DNA of 64,000 nucleotides, taken from NCBI GenBank assembly GCA_040954595.2, contig CM082589.2, positions 12,028,001-12,092,000 of the forward strand, read 5' to 3'. The stretch comes from Balanoglossus misakiensis. Its lineage: Eukaryota; Hemichordata. Shown here in pieces: positions 10,538 to 21,715 of the stretch (position 1 is the first letter of the stretch; each line of letters starts with the position of its first letter). The notes beneath the pieces are model-generated. The model was given only the letters and a program-made list of their open reading frames with translations, was not told the DNA's origin and searched no databases. The translations under genes and the position numbers were made by a program.

Positions 10538-10836
10538 GTATGTTATGTTATGAACTGAGTTATAATACCCATCTATCCCTTTTGCCTGGCAAGTGACATT
10601 TTATCACTTTTCAGTATTTTAATAGAACTGCATTTGTATAATTTGTTACCTAACATGACATCAGAAGATGGCAGCTTGATGTCTTAACTGAGGACATTGG
10701 ATGACCAGTAGATAAAGATTTTCTTTGATAAACACATATGGAAAAATATTATACGGGATACCACAATGTTGTTTTCCCATTACCTGGAAATGACAATGCT
10801 TTGGGTCACATGGCCAGATCATGTGATTGATATTTA

Positions 10837-10978
10837 AGCAATAACCCCCACCGAAGGCGGGTATACGCGATATTTGGGTACAATTCGAGATATATAGCAC
10901 GAGCCGTCAGGCGAGTGCTATATGGAGGGAATTGTACCCAAATCAAGTGTATACCCGACTGAGGCGGGGGTTATTGCT
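10837..10978. repeat. Foldback hairpin with GAGCCGTCAGGCGAG loop
   Basis: The arms start AGCAATAACCCCCACC and close with GGCGGGGGTTATTGCT. They are about 60 bp and near-perfect. The loop at 10901-10915 is GAGCCGTCAGGCGAG. The arm ends (AGCAATAA, C-run) resemble the hairpins at 10052 and 11501, but the inner arms differ. A tail up to about 11335 follows, with a short open frame from 11072 of unknown meaning. Confidence 0.82.
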
Positions 10979-11334
10979 ATTATATTATATCAACAATTGT
11001 TTTTGTGGCATATCAGTGTCATTTTCTTACCGAAACGGCGTCAGAAAGAGAAATTACAATCGTGAACCAACATGGCGACAATGAATGTAAACACGAGCAG
11101 CCGGGATCGAGCATTAAACATGAAGCAGACGACAAAAAGTGACAAGACTGGCATTGCGCGTGATAAAGTGACAAATATTTTCACAGAGCAGTTCCAAAAT
11201 GAAACATCTGTTCATTCAACAGTATTTTTGTTTTATTTATTTGATTTAAACACGCGCGACTGTGGTTTAACCGCACATTTTTGCTGCCATATGCTAGTTC
11301 AGCGGCCCGTTTTAGCAGTGCATTATTGAGTATT

Positions 11335-11645
11335 ATATTATACCAGTATATTGATGGTGTAAATCACGCTATTTGATTGGTCGAGACACGACACGTGACC
11401 GTGATATATTAGCCATATACCACAGTCATATATCATAGTCAAAGAAAATGCCTTTTTAAAAGGTTTTATGCAAAGTTTCAATATACTGGCATAATATAAT
11501 AGCATTAAAACACCCCCAGCCATGGTATACCACGAGATTTTGACCAGTTCAACTCCATATACGCACTCGCTATCGCTCGTGCGTATATGTTGTGAACTGG
11601 TCAAAATCTCGTGGTATACCATGGCTAGGGATGTTTTATTGCTTA
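11335..11645. mobile_element. Foldback hairpin element, copy 2 (inverted)
   Basis: This is the reverse-complement arrangement of the element at 10052-10360. The tail comes first (11335-11500, with ATTGGTCGAGACACGACACG), then the hairpin (11501-11645) with loop ACTCGCTATCGCTCGT. Sequence to about 11712 (GTCCAATCAG, AGCATGATATAATATAATA) may belong to it too. Confidence 0.8.
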
Positions 11646-11754
11646 ATTTTAGCATCGCTGGATTGAGCTCTCGTCCAATCAGAATTGTGGACGGTAGCAT
11701 GATATAATATAATACAGAATTATTTACAGTCATGATTTGTATGTGTTATTACAG

Positions 11755-11923
11755 GCTAATACCAGTACTTCACTACCGATGGATCTGGACATACCAGTGC
11801 CCTCTACAGCTCAAGTGCATCAAGTTGACTCACCAGCAGCAAGTTGATCCACAACAACAAAAACAACAACAACAACAACAGCAGAAAAGTGTTGTTTGGC
11901 ACGGAGCCTTGGAATGGCAAGAG
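11755..11923 (+). pseudogene. MED25: MED25-like exon: linker end and ACID start, frameshifted
   Basis: This phase-0 exon follows GTGTTATTACAG. It begins ANTSTSLPMDLDIPVPSTAQ and VHQVDS, then hits TGA. In the other frame it continues with Q-rich repeats and SVVWHGALEWQE before donor GTGTGT. W-x-G-x-LEWQE is the hallmark start of the MED25/PTOV activator-interaction (ACID) domain, which makes this the strongest MED25 evidence. Removing one C from TCACCAGC joins the frames and gives 56 codons, phase 0-0. The glutamine tract lies immediately before the domain. Confidence 0.85.
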
Positions 11924-12455
11924 GTGTGTACAGCTCACATACAAATAACTAATTAAAACAATTGACTGTAGGTCAATGGGGTTATTGTGGTTGGATCATG
12001 TTGGATAGTGAGCATTTTTTAGGGTGCTTCCAGATGTATCTTTGGAGGGTACACATTACACAAATTATGAGCTTGGCTGAACAACGTGTGGTAGTACCCA
12101 TCAAGGAAATACACAGATTGGTCTTTCATCCAGAGGCACACAGTGTACATGCAATGCAATCATTTCCCTTTGTACGTCTTAACAAAGCAACCTTATACGA
12201 CAGGAGCAGATTTAGATAAAAAATTTCATCTGGGTGATAAACTATATAAGTCCACTGTTACTTGGGATTTGAAACTCAATGATAATTTTGTTAGTGACAT
12301 TCTCATGTTGGATGACCTACAACACTTTGTATTCATTAATTCATTGCATAAGTAGAGGTGAAATATTTAAATAATAACACATGTTAGCGAGGGCAATATC
12401 ATGATCTTTTGCCTGCACAAGGGATGGTGATTGGAGTCAATTTTTTTCCCCACAG

Positions 12456-12563
12456 CAATCACTTGGTGCCATGTTTCAAAACTCACGCACTGTGGTGTTC
12501 CAGTTTATGAATAACAGCCAGGAAGCATACATATCTCTCTTCAGAATAATGTCTGGAGGATTT
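12456..12563 (+). CDS. MED25: MED25-like exon, ACID domain middle
   Basis: An open 108-bp phase 0-0 exon is bounded by TTCCCCACAG and GTAAGT. It reads QSLGAMFQNSRTVVFQFM then NNSQEAYISLFRIMSGGF. This matches the MED25 ACID segment with G-x-LFRNSR, the hydrophobic strand, then L-x-RIMGNGF. The part between LEWQE and this exon (the basic strand-rich start of ACID) is not found in 11924-12455, and the rest of ACID is not found downstream, where an EGF exon follows. The gene copy therefore looks internally deleted and truncated. Confidence 0.85.
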
Positions 12564-13496
12564 GTAAGTATTATCTTATAATTGCACTGTAAAATTAAAG
12601 GATCATGTCAATTGTACTGCCATGCACCTGCAACTGACACTTTACATATTAAAGGCCATTTTCTCAATCTCAGGGCAGAACAATGAAGACAAATAAGAAA
12701 TCCTTTGTGTTAGCACGCAACTGTTGAGCAGGGCCTTTAAAGGGTCACTGTGTCTGCAATTTCTATTTTTAGCATTTTGTTCTGTATATCAACTGCACTT
12801 TCAAGTACAGTCAAACCCGTCTAACACCAAAGGGACTGAAGAAATTGTTTGGATTGCAGGTGTCCAATTTAAAGAGGTTCAACATGTGGTTGTAGATACT
12901 CACCAACACATGTGTGTAATTAGTGAGTGGTTGCATGACATCAATGCATGACAAAAGCTCATCACTATGTAAGACTCAGAAATAGAATTTGAATACAAAT
13001 CTTATTAAACAAAAAAAACTCTAAAATTTACATGTTATTTTAACACCTGTTTACTCCTATAAAAGTGATTGCATGTGTTTGTGAGTTCTCTTCAATCCAG
13101 AAGCCATTTTGTAGGCCATAGTTGGTGCATGCAGTTCCTAGACTTAGAAATAAAGTTTGGTTGAACTCAAACGCCTCAAGTCCAGTTGACCATCTCACAC
13201 TTCTGGCACTGGTGGGATTCAAACCAACTCCATCAAAATAACTGCAGGTGCCTAAAACCGCTTGACTGTAGGACATAAATGCCTGACAGTGATATAACTA
13301 TATTATAATGTTACATCGACAATATATAAGTTTGGGGATATTTTGTCTCAAATGATCAAATTGAGACAAATTATCCCCATCTTGTTATAAATCTGACCCC
13401 AGGTGTCTTTGGTGTGACATTCCAGTAGTCAAGAGTAGGCTTATCTTGAATAATGTAATGCTTGTAAATAATTTCTAATTTCTTCTTACCTTCCAG
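12564..13496. other. Intron-like sequence with a MITE fragment
   Basis: Near 12807-12880 it holds GTACAGTCAAACCCGTCTAA and following sequence shared with the mariner-like MITE at 31014-31182, including flanks from about 12745. The rest is non-coding. Confidence 0.55.
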
Positions 13497-13619
13497 ATAT
13501 GAATGAATGTCACAGTGGTGGAAATGCATGTCAACACTGTTGTCAGAATACCCATGGTAGTTATCTCTGCGCTTGCAGACCAGGATTCTATCTGCTGGAA
13601 GATGGCCATGCATGTGACG
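13497..13619 (+). CDS. Calcium-binding EGF-like exon (intact)
   Basis: A 123-bp phase 1-1 exon runs from TTACCTTCCAG to GTATGT. It reads MNECHSGGNACQHCCQNT, then HGSYLCACRPGFYLLEDG, then HACDG, with N-E-C, the C-x-C pair and G-F as in cbEGF modules. It has an extra cysteine (QHCCQN), so pairing may be unusual. It is the same strand and phase class as the exons at 1013 and 15576, so it would belong to the same extracellular EGF-repeat gene. The intervening MED25 exons are hard to explain in a normal gene. Confidence 0.85.
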
Positions 13620-13637
13620 GTATGTAACTGTGGATTT

Positions 13638-13835
13638 TGGTCTCTTCTGTGGCTATATTATTTGGGGATTGTATATTGCTATGGTTACAATCAGCTAAAC
13701 ATTGGTCTCTTCTGTGGCTACATTGTTTGGGGATTGTATATTGCTATGGTTACAATCAGCTAAACATTGGTCTCTTCTGTGGCTACACTGTTTTTGGGGA
13801 TTGCATATTGCTATGGTTACAATCAGCTAAACACA
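13638..13835. repeat. Three tandem copies of a 65-67 bp unit
   Basis: TTGGTCTCTTCTGTGGCTA through GGTTACAATCAGCTAAACA repeats three times with few changes, directly after the donor of the EGF exon. Confidence 0.9.
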
Positions 13836-14446
13836 CATCCTGTCTATCCATTGCACACATTTTAAAATTTGAAATCAACCGCACACTCGTACTGAACACA
13901 TGTTTGTTGAAATTGTATCTTAGAATTTTTCCAATTATAATTATGCATAATATAAACAAATTAACAAATGTGAAAACTTATCTTTGAAAATGTGTTTGCA
14001 AGGGTGAAAAAGTAATCTGTATTTTAAAAATCAGACAAAGTTTTGCTGACAGGGTACACAAGTTTCAGGGGATTTTGGAGAGAGTGTTACAATTCCTAGG
14101 AAGAGATTGCCAAGGATATTGAGGACTTTGGTGTAAACACAATTAATTGATCAAGAAATATGTGGTTAAGAATATGTGTCATCAACCTCACACGACACTA
14201 TAAGACTGTCTGATATATTCATGTACAAGTATTTTCACTACTTATTTGCATAATTCATTGAAATTAACATAAATTATCAACCTATAGCTAAGTAAATTAC
14301 CTCTGCAAAGAATAAATATACACTTAGAAAATTCATATAGTTTTCATCAAATTTTAAAGACATTACAAAATGCTTCTCTGAGGGTACAGTAATTTTTAAC
14401 GGGTATATTCTTGATAACTCATCACCGTGAATGATCATTTCAAAAC
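13836..14446. other. AT-rich intron sequence
   Basis: No exon, repeat family or RNA gene is recognised. Confidence 0.5.
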
Positions 14447-15249
14447 TTAAGATGGGACCCCTTATCTTTTTGCCCGTTGCTATGGGCCTTTACAGGACAT
14501 TACACTCAATTTTGATCGAAACCGTTATAAACGTCCGACAAGGGGCTTGTAACTAGTTAAAAATACGCACGATAGTGTGCACACACTCTGTCCGAGTATG
14601 GTTACGGCAGCTACCGCCCGGCCATAGGCTGCCACGCTAATACGGCAAAGCAGCGGTCAGCGATAGCGTGCGCGTCCCGTAACCACAGTAACTGGATCGA
14701 ACGCTAAAAATCCAATGTTTTGTACACAGAGATTTTGCACCGTTCACAAAAATCCCTAAGCCTTTTTTCACAGGCGACGTAGGCCAGCCGAATTTGACCT
14801 GCTTGTTGAGAACGTACTTCCGCACAGTGTGACAGATCGTTTTTTCAGTTTTCGTCGTGCTAAGAAGCGATACCGGTGGAATAGTGCGTCCAAAAACACC
14901 CAAAATCGATGACTTTTTCAGGTGTGGTACGGGTATGCTGAAATCGTAGGATACAACGATAATATTCGAAAAAAAAATCCGTCACGATCTTCCCTGGTTC
15001 GAGCAACTAATGAATACGTATCAAGTTCGTTTTTTAGGTCACGGAATAAAAAGCCTTAGGCTTTTTGAAATTTGACCTAGCTAAATTGCATATCAATGGC
15101 GTCAGGGGGCGCGCGCTCACAATCGTGCAGATTTTCAACTTGTTGCCAGCCCCTTGTTAGACTCTGAAAACGGCTTAGTCCAAATCGGGGTGTAATGTCC
15201 TATATAGGCCCATAGCAACGGGCAAAAAGATACGGGGGACCCATCTTAA
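14447..15249. mobile_element. TTAA-flanked non-autonomous DNA transposon, copy 1
   Basis: TTAA at 14447-14450 and 15246-15249 flanks TIRs of about 50 bp: GATGGGACCCCTTATCTTTT at the left, inverted at the right as AAAAAGATACGGGGGACCCATC. GCCCGTTGCTATGGGCC and GGACATTAC also recur inverted. Relatives lie at 46662-47465 (close) and 48513-49302 (diverged). No transposase is encoded. TTAA targeting suggests piggyBac or Kolobok ancestry. Confidence 0.9.
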
Positions 15250-15575
15250 CAAGGCATATGGCTAAAGAGGATTCAGTGTTTGTGCACCTTCTATCCACAA
15301 TGCTGGATCTATTGACAGTTTTCAAAGGGGTTTTTAAGACTCGTCCTTTTATTCAGCACTATTTCATTCCATTGCTTTTTTGGTTTATAGGGATTGTCTT
15401 TCAGAACTGTTTCTGTTTGTTTGGGGTTTTTAAGTGTAATTTTTATCCTTTAAGCTTTCACTTGTTTTCTAATTTTATTATTTTCTGTAGAAAATGCACT
15501 GAGATGGATGTGTATTACATTTGTTAGGAAATAAATAATAATAAATTTATTAATAATAACTATCTTTGATTTCAG

Positions 15576-15692
15576 ATGTCAATGAATATATGGAGAGAGC
15601 AGATCTTTGTGGAGGCCAGTGTGTGAATACAGCAGGCTCTTTTTATTGCACTTGTGCTGTGGAATATTGATTGGTCAATGGAGAGTGTACAG
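15576..15692 (+). pseudogene. EGF-like exon with lost cysteine and stop codon
   Basis: A 117-bp phase 1-1 exon runs from TTTGATTTCAG to GTAAGA. It reads DVNEYMERADLCGGQCVNTA, GSFYCTCAVEY, stop, LVNGECTG. The first EGF cysteine is tyrosine (NEY), and TGA replaces the residue after the Y of the usual G-Y-x-L motif. The length and both splice sites are normal, so these are substitutions rather than a frameshift. That points to real loss of coding function. Confidence 0.82.
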
Positions 15693-16556
15693 GTAAGATC
15701 AACACAATATAGAAATAATGCACAACGCCCTGACCATTAACGTTTGTTTTTGGGCAAGGGCGAGGGGAAAGCCCAAAATTCATGGGCAAGGCTTCTGAGC
15801 CCATGAAATTTGGCTTTCCTAGAGCCCGAGCCCTACATTTATTTCCATTTCATTACCAACAATCTCAAGAAAACCATCAATATTTATGAAAATGTCCCAC
15901 ACACAAGACTAGGGGCCCCGGAACTTGTGTTATGCAAAATGTTGTGTTCACTGAACTATTTGCTAATATTACTATTCAGATTTACGGGCATGTAAACAAA
16001 CCATTACTGGGTATTTGTGGTCAGTGATGTCGTTCATCTTGACCAATTAAAATGCAACGCACAGACCATGGTAATATAATATATGGGCAACGAAAGGTCC
16101 TATATCTGTAACTTTTGAATTTTTATTCAGTATTATGCTGGTTATCAACCATCATTTCTTGTTCAGCTCGGTGAAGCAGGGTAAGCAATGTTGTTATTGT
16201 TTAAAAATTGTATTCAAGCCTGGGTCTGGACTTGGATGCAATTTGTCAATAATAACAGTGATTGGTAACTGCATGTTTTCATTACTGGCTATCTGTTAAA
16301 GAGACCATTTGCTGTGTGTACAGTACACATGCCATTGGCAGCTTATGGGTCAGCCAGTGTTTGCCTGTTAATCTCTCGTTGTGTATGTGTGTCTGTACAG
16401 TCAGATCGCATGGTACTCATTAACATATGGTAATGAGGGAAAGTACTTCATACCATGTAGCCGTTACCGTGGGCCCCGCTGAAGGGTCGCGAAATAGGCC
16501 ATTTTTTTACGCGACATTATAGAGCTGATTTCAGGTGAGGAGGACTGTGTACAAAA
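15693..16556. other. Intergenic or intronic repeats
   Basis: A hairpin at about 15756-15834 pairs GAAAGCCCAAAATTCATGGGC with GCCCATGAAATTTGGCTTTC. Sequence near 16300-16400 (GCCATTGGCAGCTTATGGGT) matches the body of the TGGGACC-type elements at 33210 and 41160. No gene is seen. Confidence 0.6.
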
Positions 16557-17278
16557 TTGAGTATAGACAACTCAGGTTTTAAAGGATTTTCATCATTTCC
16601 ACTGTGTCAACATCACTACATCCTTGCTGTGAGAAAAAGCCATCCTTTGTGTACTTCGTGCTTATCACGGGCAAACAATTTGTTTAAAATCCCTGATTTT
16701 GATATGGTGCAAACATTTCACCAACAAACTAACACACCATTTGCCCTTACTCAAGACAGCCTGATTTGTTTGAAATGTTATAAACATTTGTTGCTTTAGC
16801 GGAAAAAGCAACGTGTAGTATTCAACAAGGCCTAATTATGTCGAGTGATATAGCACTTGCTGAAGAAATTAAAAAATATGTCACAATGCTACAAAAAGGC
16901 TGCAGCTGTGACACCGACTTGGTGAATTTTGCATGCTGGAAAACTGTTGTCTTTTTAGGAGAAGTGCTCCTCAGAAAACACGCCATTCTATTGTTTGACG
17001 TCAGGCAATATTTCAATGATTGTTTAGACGATGAATATCAGACTTTGCGACCCAAGGTCAAGGTACAACCAGTGGAATTCCACAGAAAACCTAATAGCTG
17101 GCTTATTCAGGAATTTCTATGTGTGTATTATCCAATTCACCTTTCTGTTGTATCAAAAGTGAGTAGAAAGTTCTCCACCTTTTTGTACCGAACGGGTTCA
17201 GATCTCACTATTGCCCTCCAAAATGCACTTGTCGAACATCCCCAGTATGTTGTGCATACAACAGATAGAGAGGCTTGA
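16557..17278 (+). pseudogene. Transposon ORF remnant, Cys/His-rich N-terminus
   Basis: Two open stretches lie in succession. 16557-16799 has C-x-H, LCTSCL and ICLKCYKH pairs that could bind zinc. 16838-17278 encodes 146 residues rich in hydrophobic and charged positions with no motif I recognise. They are split by a stop (TAG) and a frame change. Coding traces continue to about 17480, where a MITE complex interrupts. Confidence 0.5.
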
Positions 17279-17480
17279 AAAGCAAGTATGAGACTTGAGT
17301 AAAGTTGACGTTGACTTTTTCAAAATGCTTGATTTGGTGGCTGTGAAATTAAATGTCAGCATTTATCAGCAATCTTAAAAATTCAGTAATTACTGCAAAA
17401 CAAACACTGTTGATCTGAGTACACTTGATGTTGAATATATTGTCAGTGAGATTGACCCTGTGTTATGGAATACTATTTTT

Positions 17481-19755
17481 ATATATAATCCCATGATATT
17501 TTTCTTTGTTTGACGTCATCGTATACGAGTGTTTTCGCAGAGCCGTGCAACTTCGAGCCGTAGGCAAGAAGTTGCTAGACTCCGCGAAAACCACGAGTAT
17601 ACGATGACGTTAAATAAAGAAAAATATCATGGGATTATATATTTATCACATGAACAGTCTTCTTATTTTTCGTTAGAAGAGGTAGGATACAATATTCCAA
17701 TATCCTGCTAAAATATTCGAGCGGCCTTGTAGTTTATTTAGCGGGATTACGTTCTTTCCCCTGCGCAACGATCTGTGGCCCCAACGAGATATGCTAATTA
17801 TGGAATCACTTTCATTCATAAAGTGAAATCGACTTTTAAGTTTTTACACTTTTGCGTCTTGTCTACCAATCAGATTCGCGGAGTCAGTCACATGGGCCAG
17901 AATTTTGATACATTCTGCCTGTCAATCATTGTCTCGCGCTGTGTACATGTCAACACAACATCCTAGCAATTAATCGCGTCGAGTTGCCTGCAAAGTTATG
18001 CTGCAAGTCGCAGTTTGACAGAAAAAATGACGCACTTCACTGTAAAATTTATGAAAAAATAAACACAGTTCCATTGCCATATATCCTAAAACCGTTATTG
18101 TGACAGGATATTAAAAATATTAGTCCAGGAACGATGTTCAAGGTTCAAGGTTGCGTTTGCGTCTGCCTGGCTAGTCAGCGCAGTTGTGCTTCCGCGGAAA
18201 TACAACCGTCGCACAGAATCTCAGCCTTGGACCCGAGACAAATAGTGCAGGAGCTAAACCCCACATTTTGGCATAATTGTGCACTTTGGGTTAAAATCAT
18301 GAAATTTAGTACAATTATTCATTGACCCATGGCGGACATTTTCCAATATGGATCCCAAAAGACAGCGCCCTCTAGTGGCTAGAAACTGACATTTACACTT
18401 TTCCCCCCATTAATGACTCTTTTTGGGCAAGTTTAACACTCAGAGACAGGAATGTGGGTTGTAAAACATGCTTGCTCCCATACATTCCTTTTAATATTAT
18501 CCTAATCCTGATGTACATGCATCAGATCAATCTTGTATGTTACTAATTGAACGATTTGTTCTTCGAAATAACAACCAGTTCAATACACAAAGTCATGCAA
18601 AGGGGTAATACAACACCTCTTCTCCAGAAAGTCAAGGGTTCTCGAGAATACAGGCAGCATCTAAAGAACATGTGCTGTGAGAAACCTAGCAAAGCTATAT
18701 CAAACCAACAGAATCCCAGTGGAAATCAAGTTGGACAACTCTTAGTCAAGCCCAAGAAAAGAGTCAACCTCAGGAAATCAGTGGCCAAAAGTCATGCACA
18801 TGTTTCTGTAGGTGCTTTAGGTCTAGTCTGACAGCAGTGGACATTGTTACTGTGAAGGAAGATGTAATCAAGATTGATCTGATACATGTATATCAGGATT
18901 AGGATAATATACACATGAATGTATGGTAGCAAGCATGTTTTACAACCCACATTCCTGTTTCAGAGTGTTACAAATGACCAAAAAGTGCCATTAATGGGGG
19001 GAAAGTGTGAATGTCAGTTTCTGGCCACAAGAGGGCGCTGTCATTTTGGATCCATATCAGAAAATGGCCGCCATGGGTCAATGCATAAGTGTACCAAGTT
19101 TCAGGCTTTTAACCTGAAGTGCGAGGTTTTTAAGTATGAATGTCTGTTTCTGGCCACTAGAGGGCGCTGTCATTTTGGATCCATATCAGAAAATGGCCGC
19201 CATGGGTCAATGCATAAGTGTACCAAGTTTCATGCTTTTAACCCAAAGTGCACGATTTTTTTGTTTACTGCCCCACTAAAATGTTTTCGATTCTCAAACA
19301 AATGAATTGCGATGTTTTTTCCACGTCTTATACTTATCGTTGACCATTGGACAGAATACAGAGTGTTAGTCATCCCGCTCAGCTGGAACAAAACCATTCT
19401 CGTAACTTCCGTAAGCCTAAAATCAAGACAATGTGCTGGCTCGCTCGGGACCAGGCCCGCTAGCTGCAAGCACACATTCATGATCGTAGCGTTGACGTTT
19501 CAAATTCTACCTTTCTCGTATTGATTTTACCCAGCGATATTCTTACGGAACCGTCATGGAACCGTCAGTTTTATATGACTTATGTACAACTACGGGTTCA
19601 TCCACTTGTTTATTCCGTTTCACAAGAAAGTTACAGCGACGGGCGAATCAGTGTAAATAGTTCCGGTTGATGACGTAGAACAGGAGTAAATTCGGATTTT
19701 TTATTCGACCTGTTCTACGTCACACAAGCGGCTATACGGGCCAGTTCATGTGATA
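17481..19755. mobile_element. Hairpin plus MITE inserted in the large transposon
   Basis: A hairpin at 17481-17642 (TAATCCCATGATATTTTTCT inverted at the right end) has loop CGAGCCGTAGGCAAG. It is followed by a segment opening TTTATCACATGAACAG and closing near 19755 with the inverse (CCAGTTCATGTGATAA). The same composite without the inner insertion lies at 33816-35031. A second element (18246-19279) is nested inside this copy. The transposon reading frame resumes after 19790. Confidence 0.8.
18246..19279. mobile_element. Nested inverted-repeat element with cargo
   Basis: The relative at 33816-35031 reads ACAAATG where this copy has the insertion between ACAAAT and AATG. Long inverted arms occur: the piece with CAGGAATGTGGGTTGTAAAA (about 18448) recurs inverted near 18936-18958. 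A unit with GAGGGCGCTGTCATTTTGGA is duplicated in the right arm (about 19030 and 19160). A 94-codon open frame (18547-18831) of unknown function lies between the arms. A small relative sits at 38588-38760. Confidence 0.75.
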
Positions 19756-20013
19756 AAACGTTGAACAACAGTGAATGCAGTAAATTAAAAAGCCCCAACT
19801 TTGAATGGAATAAACACTACTATGGATTTTATGACCAGCACTCTATGGAGAGTAGAGCACGTTTGTTTTGTGTGTATGCTATTGTTCACTTGTTCTGATC
19901 ATTGTACTTACCCATTGCATACTTACCTGGCTGATATTGTTGAAGGTTATAGTAGGTCATCTACTCTAGTGAAAATTCTAAATTGATTTGGTATTATTTG
20001 TTCTGGAGATACA

Positions 20014-20907
20014 TTGCATAGATACATGTTGGGAGTTATCAACAAAAGAACATCAGCTGATTTCACAGAGGAAAATATTGCAAATAATGCATTTTGTATA
20101 ACTTCCATTGACAATATTGATAACTCAGCTAAATATGCAGCTGCTAGAGCTGATCCAAAGGACAGAGGTTTCCACGGTACCTCTTATCAAATGGTCCAAC
20201 CAAAACCAAAGTCAATTTTGAACAGTGTTGATGATATCGTTTTTGGCAGTCATGACAAACATTCAACTGTCAAAGATTTTAAGCTAATCAACATATATGG
20301 TGATGGAAGGTGCTTTTTCAGGAGCATCTCTGTGAGAAATGATATTGCATTGCAAAATTGCGATCATCTACCTAGTGGACTCCCTTCTGACCCAATTTTA
20401 GCTGACCGAGAGAAAATATTCGCAGACAAGTTAAGAGCAGATACAGTAGACATAATGCGTGCCAATCATATATACATTGAATAATTGGATGATGCACAAC
20501 TTGATGTCCTGTTAGACGGCGCTCGTTATATGGACATTTTGCACAGGACACAATGTATGGAAAAGGCAGATTAATATGCTGGTATGCCAGAAATGTTATC
20601 TGTAGTGTATGTTGCAAAATGTCCATTACATATATACACCAAGCAGAATGATATATTTGCAAGAGGTGATGGTGATGTGTTCTCCAAGACTGAGCCTGTC
20701 TGTCTCTTGTACACACCAGACAGGCCAGGTCAACCAGGCCATTATGATTTGCTTCTTAACAGGCAGTTAATTAAAAGTAAAGATAGTCTGGTGAGTGAAA
20801 ATGCACAGAATTCATTTGAACGGTGGCAGGAATTAAACAGTGGCTTTTGTTCACAAAATATAGTAGACTCTGAAATGAATGAAATTTTTGGCAATTTGTG
20901 GAAATAA
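20014..20907 (+). pseudogene. OTU-like cysteine protease segment of transposon protein
   Basis: The frame reads HRYMLGVINKRTSADFTEEN and later INIYGDGRCFFRSIS. The D-G-x-C-x-FR pattern is the catalytic cysteine box of OTU peptidases (deubiquitinase fold). After in-frame TAA codons at 20482 and 20572 the same frame continues to GQPGHYDLLL, where the OTU catalytic histidine (H-Y-D) is expected. The spacing fits one OTU domain. The preceding region (about 19900-20010, YLADIVEGYSRSSTLVKILN) belongs to the same protein. The stops show the copy is inactive. Confidence 0.7.
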
Positions 20908-20961
20908 TACTAAAATCATGGTTGACAGATCTATCTAAAAAAAATACTGGTACAGGTTTGA

Positions 20962-21715
20962 TTGCAAAAGCCCGTACAATTACGGAGAAAAAAATCCAAT
21001 GATACTGTTCATGATGATGTAGTATTTAAACCACCTCTACTGAGACAACATCAACCACGGTCATCAATTTCGCTGTCAGATTTTGACATTAAACAAGAAG
21101 AAGCCATTGCTTGGTCAGAACTGTTTTCTGACAATTCATTTTTGCTCTACAGAAAAATGCAATGCACAGAGCTGATATAGAAACAGTTTTTGGGGATTTT
21201 AAATCAACATTAGCAACAAATGCTAACAGTAATGACAGTGAATGCTCAAATGTCATTTATTTGGGCATAGCAAGTGAACACGCAGACACCATTGAAACTG
21301 TCCATAACATTATCAATAAGCTGTATATGTTACATTCAGAGTTGGTGTAAGAATAAAATACCTGGTTGTGGTTGGTGATGGGAAAACTTTCCATCACCTG
21401 ATAAAGTTAAAAGACATGTATGGTGCAAATTTAGACTGGTTGCAGCCTTTTATCAGAGACTGGCACACTCTAAAAAATTACCAACCAGTCATCATGAAAA
21501 TATTCTGGGATGCTGGCCTAAAACATCTGGCAGGGTTCAATCATAAAGGGGGAACTTTGAAAACCCTAGTACAGTGTACAAATTTCAAGCTAACTCATCG
21601 CTTCCTAACACAAATTTGGGAAAGTATGTTTAGATGTGTTGTCAATTCCTTTTTGAATAAGAGGGGTGAAACCCATAATACCCAGCACTTAAATACAGAA
21701 ACAGTCCAAAAATAA
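20962..21715 (+). pseudogene. Transposon central region, part 1
   Basis: Open stretches at 20962-21180, 21162-21350 and 21368-21715 lie in three frames. The last has GDGKTFHHLIKLKDMYGANL then DWLQPFIRDWHTLKNYQPVI. The GDGKT...WH-x-LKN-x-Q pattern followed by DAGL is common to a family of long repeated invertebrate proteins. It may be part of the transposase catalytic core, but no catalytic residue can be assigned from sequence alone. Confidence 0.55.

Noticed and set aside
11072-11329. 85-codon open frame beginning MATMNVNTSSRDRALNMKQT.
   Set aside because: Sits in the tail of a foldback element; no domain and no second copy to test conservation.
13638-13835. Considered as a CRISPR-like or coding repeat (open frames cover it).
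   Set aside because: Three directly abutting 65-67 bp copies without spacers in a eukaryotic intron form a simple tandem repeat.
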